Part shown: positions 12,849 to 19,470 of the stretch, in pieces
Numbering within the stretch: position 1 is the first letter of the stretch
Layout: each line of letters starts with the position of its first letter
Source: JAKVKY01 sp964293585
GTDB taxonomy: Bacteria > Bacillota > Negativicutes > Acidaminococcales > Acidaminococcaceae
DNA length: 19,470 bases
Assembly: GCA_964293585.1 (NCBI GenBank)
Contig: CAXYYS010000038.1
Location: 1 to 19,470, forward strand
Direction: 5' to 3'
The notes under the pieces: generated by a model
Told to the model about the DNA's origin: nothing
Seen by the model: only the letters and a program-made list of their open reading frames with translations
The model's database searches: none
Translations under genes and position numbers: made by a program

Positions 12849-14480
12849 ATGACAGAACCCTCTCAGACTCCTGTAAAAAATGATAATAAATTTTTAAAGG
12901 GAACCTTAATCCTGACCACCAGCGCCATCGTGGTTAAAGTCATCGGCGCGCTGAACTGGATTCTTTTATCCAGGGTTTTGGGCGGCGAAGGCATCGGCCT
13001 TTACCAGATGGGTTTTCCCATTTACCTGATGGCCATCACGGTCAGCAGCGCCGGTATCCCGGTGGCGATTTCCATCATCACCTCCGAGAAATTAGCCCAG
13101 AATGATTTTCTGGGAGCGAAACGGGTTTTCAATGTGTCGCTCCGGCTTTTGTTCTGTACCGGCCTCGTCTTTTCCTCGGCGCTATTCTTTGGCGCCCAGT
13201 GGCTGATCGATATGCAGTTTATCAGAGACCCTCGCGCTTACTATTCTATCATCGCCCTGGCGCCGGCGGTCTTCTTTGTAACTTTCCTGGCCAGCTTCCG
13301 CGGTTATTTGCAGGGCTGGCAGATCATGACGCCCACGGCTTGTTCCGAAATTACCGAGCAGCTGATGCGTGTCATCACCATGTTGTTCTTTGCCAGCTAT
13401 TTTATGCCCTACGGTTTGGCGAAAGCCGCCGGTGGCGCCAGCATGGGCGCCGGCGTGGGTGCCTTTTGTGCCCTGCTGGTATTGATGTGGTTCTACCACC
13501 GCTTAAAGCGGGGGCTGAAAGCCAAGATGGCCCAGCAGAATCCGGATGCGCTCCGGGAACAAGCCTGGTCCATTATCAAACGGCTACTGAAACTGGCACT
13601 GCCGGTTTCTGTTACCAGCCTGATGCTTCCTATCGTAGCGAACCTGGATTTACTCATCGTGCCCCAGCGCCTGGAAGTGGCCGGTTTTGATGTGCGCCAC
13701 GCCACGGAGCTGTTTGGTTACCTGACCGGCATGGCGGTGCCGCTGGTAAACCTGGCCACGATTTTTACGGCGGCGCTGGCCATCAGTCTGGTGCCGGCCG
13801 TTTCCGAAGCCCGGGCCCTGGGCAATAAGCTCAGCATCCAGCACAAGACCGGGACCGCCTTCCGGGTAGCCTTGATTGTTACCTTCCCCTGTTTCATGGG
13901 TTTGTTCTTCCTGGCCGAAAAAGTGGCCGGGTTAATCTATAACGCGCCCGGGGCGGCGCCGGCCATTCAGACCATGAGTATCGGCATCGTCCTCCTGGGT
14001 TTGCACCAGGTTAGTACCGCGGTGCTGCAGGGCATGGGCCGGACGACCATCCCGGTTATCAACATGGCCATCGCCTGTGTGGCTAAAGTAATTTTGAGCT
14101 GGAACCTGACCTCCATTCCGGAGCTGGGCATTAAAGGTTCCGCCATCGCCACCATCGCCGATTTTGGCGTGGCAGCCCTGGTGAACATGTGGTTTATCTA
14201 CAAGCTGACCGGGTATCGCATCCATATGGACGGCGTGTTGAAACCGCTGTTCGCGGCTGCGGCCATGGGACTGGCGGTGCAAGTGATCTTACTGTTAACT
14301 CCCACCTGGCGGGCCTGGAGTATTTTACTGGCCATGCTGGTGGCGGTACCGGTGTACGGGTTCAGTTTGTTAAAACTGGGCGGCGTCAGCCGGGCCGATC
14401 TGGAAATGCTGCCTTTTGTGGGCCGCAAACTTTTGGGCGTGTGCCAAAAACTGGGATATTTTAGAGATGGAGATAAATAA
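12849..14480 (+). CDS. MurJ/SpoVB-like polysaccharide or lipid flippase (MOP superfamily)
   Basis: 543 residues, with ATG 12849 behind TAAGGGT. It opens with FLKGTLILTTSAIVVKVIGALNW and continues VLGGEGIGLYQM, the first transmembrane helix and loop typical of SpoVB-type polysaccharide transporters. About 12-14 hydrophobic helices follow to near residue 520. Conserved-looking stretches include YLMAITVSSAGIPVAIS, SFRGYLQGWQ, LPVSVTSLMLPIVANLDLLIVP, LFGYLTGMAVPLVNLATIFTAALAISLVPAVSEA and QGMGRTTIPV. Family members flip lipid-linked sugars (lipid II, O-antigen or exopolysaccharide units) across the inner membrane. SpoVB itself acts in spore cortex formation, but nothing else here indicates sporulation. 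It is the first gene of the operon, and its stop is 2 nt before the M23 start, suggesting coupled expression with a peptidoglycan hydrolase. The substrate is unknown. Confidence 0.88.
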   Translation: MTEPSQTPVKNDNKFLKGTLILTTSAIVVKVIGALNWILLSRVLGGEGIGLYQMGFPIYLMAITVSSAGIPVAISIITSEKLAQNDFLGAKRVFNVSLRLLFCTGLVFSSALFFGAQWLIDMQFIRDPRAYYSIIALAPAVFFVTFLASFRGYLQGWQIMTPTACSEITEQLMRVITMLFFASYFMPYGLAKAAGGASMGAGVGAFCALLVLMWFYHRLKRGLKAKMAQQNPDALREQAWSIIKRLLKLALPVSVTSLMLPIVANLDLLIVPQRLEVAGFDVRHATELFGYLTGMAVPLVNLATIFTAALAISLVPAVSEARALGNKLSIQHKTGTAFRVALIVTFPCFMGLFFLAEKVAGLIYNAPGAAPAIQTMSIGIVLLGLHQVSTAVLQGMGRTTIPVINMAIACVAKVILSWNLTSIPELGIKGSAIATIADFGVAALVNMWFIYKLTGYRIHMDGVLKPLFAAAAMGLAVQVILLLTPTWRAWSILLAMLVAVPVYGFSLLKLGGVSRADLEMLPFVGRKLLGVCQKLGYFRDGDK

Positions 14481-14481
14481 G

Positions 14482-15420
14482 ATGGATGAAGTAAAAATAG
14501 TTTTGCCCGGCGGCAAAAGTTTTAGCTGCAGGGAAAATGTTTTTAAAGCTGCCGCCGGTTTAGGCGCCGTGCTCGTGCTTGCTTTGGCAGGCTGCGCCGG
14601 TTATTTTGGCTACGATTATTACAGGTACCGGGGCGAGCGTTCGGCCTATGCCGAATATAAGGCGCACAAGGCGGAACAGGATGCCCAGATTCAGGGACTG
14701 CTGGATGACAACGAGAAGATGCTCCGCGACATGAGCGAGATCCATACTCTGGAGACTAAGCTGCGCCGGGCTGTGATCCGCAACAGCGAGGACAAAGAAT
14801 TTACCACTAACCTGGATAAGACCACGGACAGCGAAACTAAAACCACGGATCCCAACTACATGGGCAAGGGCGGTCCGGGTACGGCAGATACCAGCATGGT
14901 CGCCGTGGTCCAGGCGCAGAATAAAAATCTGGCCCACCAGATTGACCAGCAGAAAACTAATATGAATGAATTGCTTTCCACTTTGGAAGGCCGCAACAAT
15001 AAACGGTCCGCGTTTCCGGATCTGTGGCCCACGGAAGGCGGCGTGATAAGTTCCGCATACGGCGGCCGTACCGGTCCCATCGAGGGCGGTTACGATTGGC
15101 ATCCAGGCGTGGATATTGCCGCAGACTTTGGCGCTCCCATTTATGCCAGTGCCATGGGCACCGTGGAAGTGGCCGGCTGGAACGGTGGTTACGGCCGTTA
15201 CGTGAAGATTAATCACGGCAACGGTTACGAAAGTGCCTACGGTCACATGAGCGGTATCGCCGTGGCGCCGGGACAGACGGTGCGCAAAGGTGAGATCATC
15301 GGTTTTGTGGGCAGCAGCGGTTACAGTACCGGTCCCCATGTACATTTTGAAGTTTTGGTAGATGGGCAGACCATCGACCCCATGTATATGTTGAACCTGG
15401 GCCGGCAGAATAATAAGTAA
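14482..15420 (+). CDS. Membrane-anchored M23 (LytM) endopeptidase
   Basis: 312 residues. ATG 14482 is chosen because GGAG (14469-14472) is 9 nt upstream; earlier in-frame starts lie in the flippase gene with no ribosome site. A short cytosolic start is followed by one hydrophobic segment (about residues 23-44). It contains LAGC, a lipobox-like sequence at Cys38, so it could be a lipoprotein or an uncleaved signal anchor. A charged helical region (50-170, probably coiled coil) precedes the catalytic domain at about 180-305. That domain keeps the zinc and catalytic residues: His207 and Asp211 in HPGVD, His255 in GHMS, and His286 with His288 in HVHFE. It should therefore be an active peptidoglycan endopeptidase rather than an EnvC/NlpD-type degenerate activator. 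It follows the flippase and precedes the LPP20-like gene. Confidence 0.92.
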   Translation: MDEVKIVLPGGKSFSCRENVFKAAAGLGAVLVLALAGCAGYFGYDYYRYRGERSAYAEYKAHKAEQDAQIQGLLDDNEKMLRDMSEIHTLETKLRRAVIRNSEDKEFTTNLDKTTDSETKTTDPNYMGKGGPGTADTSMVAVVQAQNKNLAHQIDQQKTNMNELLSTLEGRNNKRSAFPDLWPTEGGVISSAYGGRTGPIEGGYDWHPGVDIAADFGAPIYASAMGTVEVAGWNGGYGRYVKINHGNGYESAYGHMSGIAVAPGQTVRKGEIIGFVGSSGYSTGPHVHFEVLVDGQTIDPMYMLNLGRQNNK

Positions 15421-15483
15421 AAAAGTGTGGCGTTCTCAAGTTTTAAGGTGAGTGGCGCTGGGGCGCCTGAAGGAGTGCGTACT

Positions 15484-16383
15484 ATGAAAATGTCTAAAGC
15501 GGGATTGAGTTTGGCCTTGGCAGTAACTTTGGCGGTGGGCGGCAGCGCTTTGGCCAGTGCAGCCGGCCAGACCGTGAACGTGTACGTAAACGGCGGCGCT
15601 CAAACCAGTGTGGTAGATACCAACAGGTCTCAGGCCGTCACCAACTGGGGGAACGAAAACACCAGCTATATCGAAGTTGTGGGCGTGGGCCTGAACGGCT
15701 ACGGCACCAACAGACAGTTAGCTAAACGCGCCGCCGTGGTGGATGCCTACCGCAATCTGGCGGAAGCTACCCAGGGCGTGCAGGTGGATGCGGACACCAC
15801 CGTGGAAAAATTAACTTTGCAGAGCGATACCATCCGTACCCATGTGAGCGCGCTGATTCGCGGCGCCAAGATTGTGGGCGAGGGAATGAACGGCGACGGC
15901 AGTTACTATGTGAAGATGCGCATGCCGCTCTTTGGTAACGAAGGTTTGGCCAGCGCGGTACTGCCCAGCGTGACTCCCAGTACTCCGGCAGCTTTCCCCG
16001 CAGCGGGAGAGACGTACCAGGGTAAGGTTACCGGCGCTTATACCGGTGTGGTGATCGACGCCCGGGGTTTGGGTTTGGAACCTACGTACGCGCCGGTAGT
16101 TTATGATGAGAACGGTCGTGCGATTTACGGCATCAAGAATATCGACGGCGATTTTGCCATCAGCCACGGCATGGTGGATTATGCCCGCAGCCAGGATCTG
16201 ACCACCGGGAATACCCGCGCCGGTCTGAACCCGCTGGTAGTAAAAGCCGTAAAAGCAAAGCTGGGCGCCAACGGCGTGACCAAGGTCAGCGCTGTGATCA
16301 GCGTCAGCGATGCGGACCAAATTTTAAAGGAGAACGAACGGGCGGGCTTTTTGAACAAGTACGCCGTAGTATTTGAGCTGTAA
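15484..16383 (+). CDS. LPP20-like exported protein
   Basis: 299 residues from ATG 15484, with AAGGAG (15470-15475) 8 nt upstream. Residues 1-27 are a signal peptide cut near SAAG, with no lipobox, so the product is probably periplasmic or outer-membrane associated but not lipidated. Residues 62-150 match the LPP20/FlgP-like pattern: VVGVGLNGYG, then a helix ending AKRAAVVDAYRNLAEATQGVQVDADTTVEKL, then IRGAKIVGEG and YYVKMRMPL. A second region (about 185-299, starting GVVIDARGLGLEP) is conserved in style but unassigned. LPP20-type proteins act in outer-membrane structures around flagella in Helicobacter and Vibrio (FlgP). No flagellar gene is seen here. It is the third gene of the operon, 63 nt after the M23 gene and 23 nt before the CsgG-like gene. 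Confidence 0.75.
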   Translation: MKMSKAGLSLALAVTLAVGGSALASAAGQTVNVYVNGGAQTSVVDTNRSQAVTNWGNENTSYIEVVGVGLNGYGTNRQLAKRAAVVDAYRNLAEATQGVQVDADTTVEKLTLQSDTIRTHVSALIRGAKIVGEGMNGDGSYYVKMRMPLFGNEGLASAVLPSVTPSTPAAFPAAGETYQGKVTGAYTGVVIDARGLGLEPTYAPVVYDENGRAIYGIKNIDGDFAISHGMVDYARSQDLTTGNTRAGLNPLVVKAVKAKLGANGVTKVSAVISVSDADQILKENERAGFLNKYAVVFEL

Positions 16384-16406
16384 AAGGGCGGCAAGGGGGA
16401 GTGTGT

Positions 16407-17879
16407 ATGCTGAACGTACGTAAATGTTTGGCCCTGGCGACCCTGGCTTTGTGCTGCCTGCCTTTTAGTTTGGGCCTGGCGGCGCCGAAACGCATCGGCC
16501 TGCTCCCGGTTAAAAATTTTACCGGCTACACGGGGAAAGTGGACTTTGGCAGCATCATCGAAGGCGAGATTGCCAGCCGTTTGCTCCACAACAGTAACTA
16601 CACCCTGGTGGAGCGCAGCCATGTGCGTGAAGTCTTGAACGAGTTAGGTTACGATTTGAATACGGGTTACACCGATGATATTTCCCGGCAGGTGGCCAAT
16701 ACCGCAGGGCTGGATTATATTATCACCGCCGAGGTGACCCAGGCCACAGTGGCCCAGCAGTATATCCCCCTGGTGGGAGAGCAGCTGAAGGCCAAGGTAG
16801 GCGTGCGCCTGATCGCCATCGACAAGAACGACGGGCGGCGTATTTTTGACCAGACCGTGGAAGACACGGCCAGCAAACAGAATTTATCAGATTTGAGCGC
16901 TATCGCCGTGATTGGCGCCCTGGGTGGTTTTGGCAGTCATGATGATGACCGCGATACGCACCGGGACGACCGGAGACGGTACGATAACAACAGATATCAG
17001 GAAGGGCAGCTATGGCGTGACAGCCGCGGCGTTTATCACCGTCTGCCTCCGGGCTACAACCGGGGACCGCAGCTACCGCCTCCGGGTTTCCGGCCGGCGC
17101 CGGGCAGCGGCAATAATCCTAACGGGTACAGAACTTCCCCCGGTACTTCCCGTCCGGGAGATCCCAATGCGATTCGCAGCCAGCAGCGTCCCGGTGATCC
17201 TAATACGTACCGCAACAACCGGCCCGGCGATCCGGGACCGTCCCAGCGTCCGTACTGGCAGCGGAGCAACGACAGACCGCAGCCTAACGGTAACTGGCAG
17301 CATAACAACAACAGACCGCAGCCTAACGGTCAGCGCAGTACGAACAAGCCGCAGCCGAATGGCAACGGCCAGCCGGATCCGCGTTACCGCCAGCTCAGTT
17401 TTGCTGCGCCGGTGACCACGGTGCAGGCCACTTTTGTGACGCCGCTGCCGGCCGCCAGCTATGAACCTAAATTTGTGGAGCTGCCGCAAGTGAGCGCCGC
17501 CCAGATTCGCACCGTCAGCACGGACAGCTATCTGGAAAAATACGGCGCGGCTCTGATAGCAGATGCGACCAGGGGTGCGGCTCGTAAAGCCATGAACCAG
17601 TTTGAAGAATTTAATCCCATCGTGGGCAGCGTGATCGGCAAGGGCGATGACGAGATTTATATTGACCTGGGCCGCAAGGACGGCATCCAGGTGGACGAAA
17701 AATTAACGGTGTACCGGGAAGGTACGCCGGTGAAAAATGCCCAGGGCGACATCGTCCTGGTACCGCAAAAAAAGATTGGCAAGCTGAAGGTGACTTCGGT
17801 CAGCGAAGCTGCCAGCGTGTGCGAAGATCGTGGTAATATCCGCGTAGGCGACAAGGTGCGCCGCGGCGAAGGGAAGTAG
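16407..17879 (+). CDS. CsgG-like protein with Pro/Asn/Arg-rich insert and FlgT-C-like domain
   Basis: 490 residues. ATG 16407 follows AAGGGGGAG (16393-16401). A signal peptide (about 1-26) is followed by a CsgG-type domain: RIGLLPVKNFTG (29-40), then IEGEIASRLLHNSNYTLVERSHVREVLNELGYD and LDYIITAEVTQ. In curli systems this family forms an outer-membrane secretion channel; relatives include FlgT and PelC. After VIGALGGFG (168-176) comes a roughly 150-residue polar insert rich in Pro, Asn, Arg and Gln, with three RPGDP and three PQPNG repeats. The closing CsgG-like helix seems to resume at about 374-400 (SYLEKYGAALIADATRGAARKA). Residues 404-487 (PIVGSVIGKGDDEIYIDLG to IRVGDKV) resemble the FlgT C-terminal domain. 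No lipobox is evident, unlike true CsgG. Confidence 0.78.
   Translation: MLNVRKCLALATLALCCLPFSLGLAAPKRIGLLPVKNFTGYTGKVDFGSIIEGEIASRLLHNSNYTLVERSHVREVLNELGYDLNTGYTDDISRQVANTAGLDYIITAEVTQATVAQQYIPLVGEQLKAKVGVRLIAIDKNDGRRIFDQTVEDTASKQNLSDLSAIAVIGALGGFGSHDDDRDTHRDDRRRYDNNRYQEGQLWRDSRGVYHRLPPGYNRGPQLPPPGFRPAPGSGNNPNGYRTSPGTSRPGDPNAIRSQQRPGDPNTYRNNRPGDPGPSQRPYWQRSNDRPQPNGNWQHNNNRPQPNGQRSTNKPQPNGNGQPDPRYRQLSFAAPVTTVQATFVTPLPAASYEPKFVELPQVSAAQIRTVSTDSYLEKYGAALIADATRGAARKAMNQFEEFNPIVGSVIGKGDDEIYIDLGRKDGIQVDEKLTVYREGTPVKNAQGDIVLVPQKKIGKLKVTSVSEAASVCEDRGNIRVGDKVRRGEGK
17151..17363 (+). repeat. Coding repeats RPGDP and PQPNG in the CsgG-like gene
   Basis: RPGDP occurs at residues 249, 261 and 272, and PQPNG at 291, 304 and 315. 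The matching DNA repeats (for example CAGACCGCAGCCTAACGG near 17273 and 17312) are nearly identical, pointing to recent tandem duplication and a length-variable linker. Confidence 0.85.
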
Positions 17880-17887
17880 TGGCAGCC

Positions 17888-18982
17888 ATGAAAAAATTAT
17901 TTTCTCTGATGCTGGCATTGCTGTTAATGCTGGGATTAAGCCTGACCGCTTTTGCCCACACCGCTACGGTGACAGGTGAAGGCAGCACTCGCGAGGACGC
18001 TTTGCATGACGCGTTCCGCAAAGCGGTGGAAGATACTCTGGGTATTTATGTGCAGGGCGAGACACAGGTGACTAACTACCGGGTGACCCGGGACGAGATT
18101 TTGGCCCGGTCCCAGGGGTATGTGCGCAACTATGACGTTTTGAGCGAGCGGGTGACCGGCGTGCCGCCTCAGGCCCGTCACGAACTTTTGGTGAAGGTGG
18201 ACGTGGACGACACACCCAATTCCAATTTGCTCAACGCGTTAAAAATTATCCCGCTGACGGGGAATCCCCGCATCGCGGTAGTGATCTCGGAGCAGCAGGT
18301 GGGCAGTTATGTGGCGGATCATGCGGCCGAGACCGGCGTGCTGAACGCTCTGACCACTGCCGGTTTTACCCGGGTGGTGGACCAGAAACAAATCGACAAG
18401 ATCCGGCAGGGGCATAACCTGGCCGCAGCTTATGGCGGCGACCGGACTCAGCTTTTGCACGACCTGAATACCCAGGGCGTAGATTATTTAGTTTTGGGCG
18501 AAGCTTTTAGCGAAACGGCTACCCGGCTGGCAGGCAGTGATGTGCTGGCGGCCAGGGCCCGGGTGGATGTGAAACTGGTGAAGGCGGATACCGGCGAGAT
18601 TTTAGGCGCCCAGGGTCTGTACGCCAGCGGCATCGACACTTCGGCGGTTATTGCCGGCAAAAAGGCTATCGAAAAAGCCAGCGAGAGCGCCGGTAAATTT
18701 GTGGCCGGTCTGCTCTTAAACAGCGGTTCTAATACCGTGAAAGGCATACAACTGCAGGTGCAGGCCCGCAGTTTTGACCAGGTCAGCACTTTGGTGCAGG
18801 CGCTGAAAGCTATCCCCGGTATGCAGAACGTGTACACCCGGGATTATGCCAGCGGTCTGGCTACGCTGGATCTGGATTATTCCGGCACGCAGAACAGTTT
18901 GTTAGACGGACTGCGGCAGCAGTATCGCGGTGGCTTTACGGTTTTGGCCCAGAGCGGCAGTCTGTTAAAGTTACAGTTATGA
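17888..18982 (+). CDS. FlgT-N / CsgG-like exported protein
   Basis: 364 residues. ATG 17888 gives a compact signal peptide (MKKLFSLMLALLLMLGLSLTAFA, cleaved after Ala23); a GTG at 17879 overlapping the previous stop is an alternative. Residues 24-108 match the FlgT N-terminal pattern: TATVTGEGSTREDALHDAFRKAVEDTLG, then VTNYRVTRDEILARSQGYVRNYDVLSE and a VKVDVDD end. Residues 128-278 look like a CsgG/FlgT middle domain (RIAVVISEQQVG, GFTRVVDQKQIDKI, GVDYLVLGEAFSET, ARARVDVKLVKADTGEIL). Residues 286-364 form an unassigned alpha-beta domain, VQARSFDQVSTLVQALKAIPGM onward. FlgT builds a periplasmic ring in Vibrio flagella; without flagella, an envelope ring or scaffold is possible but unproven. 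It ends 12 nt before the serpin-like gene. Confidence 0.76.
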   Translation: MKKLFSLMLALLLMLGLSLTAFAHTATVTGEGSTREDALHDAFRKAVEDTLGIYVQGETQVTNYRVTRDEILARSQGYVRNYDVLSERVTGVPPQARHELLVKVDVDDTPNSNLLNALKIIPLTGNPRIAVVISEQQVGSYVADHAAETGVLNALTTAGFTRVVDQKQIDKIRQGHNLAAAYGGDRTQLLHDLNTQGVDYLVLGEAFSETATRLAGSDVLAARARVDVKLVKADTGEILGAQGLYASGIDTSAVIAGKKAIEKASESAGKFVAGLLLNSGSNTVKGIQLQVQARSFDQVSTLVQALKAIPGMQNVYTRDYASGLATLDLDYSGTQNSLLDGLRQQYRGGFTVLAQSGSLLKLQL

Positions 18983-18994
18983 AGGGAGTACAAA

Positions 18995-19470
18995 ATGCGT
19001 AAACTTTGGTTGGGGGTTGTGTTGGGAACTTTGGGTATGGTCACGGCTTGTGCGGCGGCTTCCGCCGGTCACAGGGGCATCGGACAGCTGCCGGTGGAAA
19101 AACCTTCCGCTGTTACGCCGCTGGTGGCAGCTGCGGCCCGGGAGAATGCGTCCACGGCCGAAAAGCAGGCCTACGAGCTGACGGATAAATTGTTCTTGGC
19201 CCGGGCCAAGGGCAGCAACCTGGTCTTTTCTCCCTACTGCTTCCAGCAAATTTTACCGCTGATCCGGGACAACACCAAACAGGCTTCGACCCGGCAGGAA
19301 TTACTTCCTTACATCGTACCCGGCATCCGGGTGGAAAAACTGCGCAACACCAAGACCGGCGAGCTCATCCTTTTGAACAAGCAGCTGGCTAAAGATTATA
19401 CCGGCAGCGCCGACGGGGATTTAAAGCTGGTGGCTTATCCGGACGAAGCTCTGGCGGCTAAAAAAGCTTT
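18995..19470 (+). CDS. Serpin-like lipoprotein, 3'-truncated by the window edge
   Basis: 158 residues are visible. ATG 18995 follows AAGGGAG (18982-18988) by 6 nt. The N-terminus, MRKLWLGVVLGTLGMVTAC, ends in the lipobox VTAC, so lipid attachment at Cys19 is expected. After a linker (20-50) comes ELTDKLFLARAKGSNLVFSPYCFQQILPLI, then TKQASTRQELLPYI. This matches the serpin N-terminal hallmark (NxxFSPxSI, helix, then a T-x-x-Q-L-type helix), although the usual Ala/Gly-rich LAMLxLGAxG helix is replaced by ILPLIRDN. The reactive-centre loop lies outside the window, so inhibitory activity cannot be judged. It is the sixth gene of the operon. A lipid-anchored serpin could protect envelope proteins from secreted proteases. 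The family call is moderate because half or more is missing. Confidence 0.6.
   Translation, partial: MRKLWLGVVLGTLGMVTACAAASAGHRGIGQLPVEKPSAVTPLVAAAARENASTAEKQAYELTDKLFLARAKGSNLVFSPYCFQQILPLIRDNTKQASTRQELLPYIVPGIRVEKLRNTKTGELILLNKQLAKDYTGSADGDLKLVAYPDEALAAKKA

Noticed and set aside
12692..12883. A 63-codon frame in the flippase leader
   Set aside because: It starts with a non-ATG codon, has only a poor ribosome site, and overlaps the flippase start out of frame; the RNA structure explains the region better.
12849..14480. Evidence for sporulation from the SpoVB-like gene
   Set aside because: This transporter family is broad and serves many lipid-linked sugars; no other sporulation gene is in the window.
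14560..15345. A 261-codon open frame on the minus strand opposite the M23 gene
   Set aside because: The plus-strand frame has all M23 zinc ligands and a ribosome site. The opposite frame is a high-G+C shadow with His/Val/Thr-rich, unrecognisable protein and no start signal.
16912..17415. A second plus-strand frame over the repeat insert of the CsgG-like gene, and the minus-strand frame 17073-17489
   Set aside because: These are low-complexity shadows caused by the repeats. The main frame continues unbroken into the FlgT-C-like domain.

Overview
The window most likely comes from a diderm Firmicute (Negativicutes, possibly Acidaminococcaceae). This is inferred from the mix of Firmicutes-type signals (AAGGAG Shine-Dalgarno sites, SpoVB-like flippase, reverse rubrerythrin) with envelope genes that need an outer membrane (a beta-barrel protein ending in Phe, LPP20-, CsgG- and FlgT-like proteins). 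No rRNA, tRNA, CRISPR array, transposase or prophage gene was seen.

Layout. (1) 1-3271, plus strand: the end of a type IV pilus or pseudopilus minor-pilin cluster (PilV-, PilW- and PilX-like), visibly more AT-rich than the rest and closed by a terminator. (2) 3318-6720: single genes and small modules. These are a 68-residue basic protein of unknown function, a zinc-ribbon membrane protein, an AAA_14/DUF4143 ATPase with a repeated palindromic operator-like sequence upstream, a small secreted protein that may be frameshifted, and a YefM/YoeB toxin-antitoxin pair whose promoter carries two TGTACA boxes 12 bp apart. (3) 6731-9282, minus strand: a two-gene carboxynorspermidine (norspermidine/spermidine) operon with a strong promoter and a terminator-like hairpin in its leader. 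(4) 9283-9854: a gene-free stretch, then a ROK sugar kinase on the plus strand. (5) 10911-12509: a large nested hairpin between the kinase and a reverse rubrerythrin, then an outer-membrane beta-barrel protein, the last two on the minus strand.

(6) 12628 to the window end, plus strand: a tightly packed six-gene envelope operon with one visible promoter and a structured leader of about 185 nt. Its genes are a MurJ/SpoVB-type flippase, an anchored M23 (LytM) endopeptidase, an LPP20-like exported protein, a CsgG-like protein with a long Pro/Asn/Arg-rich insert and a FlgT-C-like end, a FlgT-N/CsgG-like protein, and a serpin-like lipoprotein that runs off the window. Domains that FlgT joins in one flagellar protein are here spread over separate genes, with no flagellar gene in sight. 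This operon is the best candidate in the window for an undescribed system: a periplasm or outer-membrane assembly coupled to envelope polymer export, peptidoglycan cleavage and protease inhibition. That role is inferred from gene order and domains only.

All family calls rest on reading motifs by eye. No database search was run.
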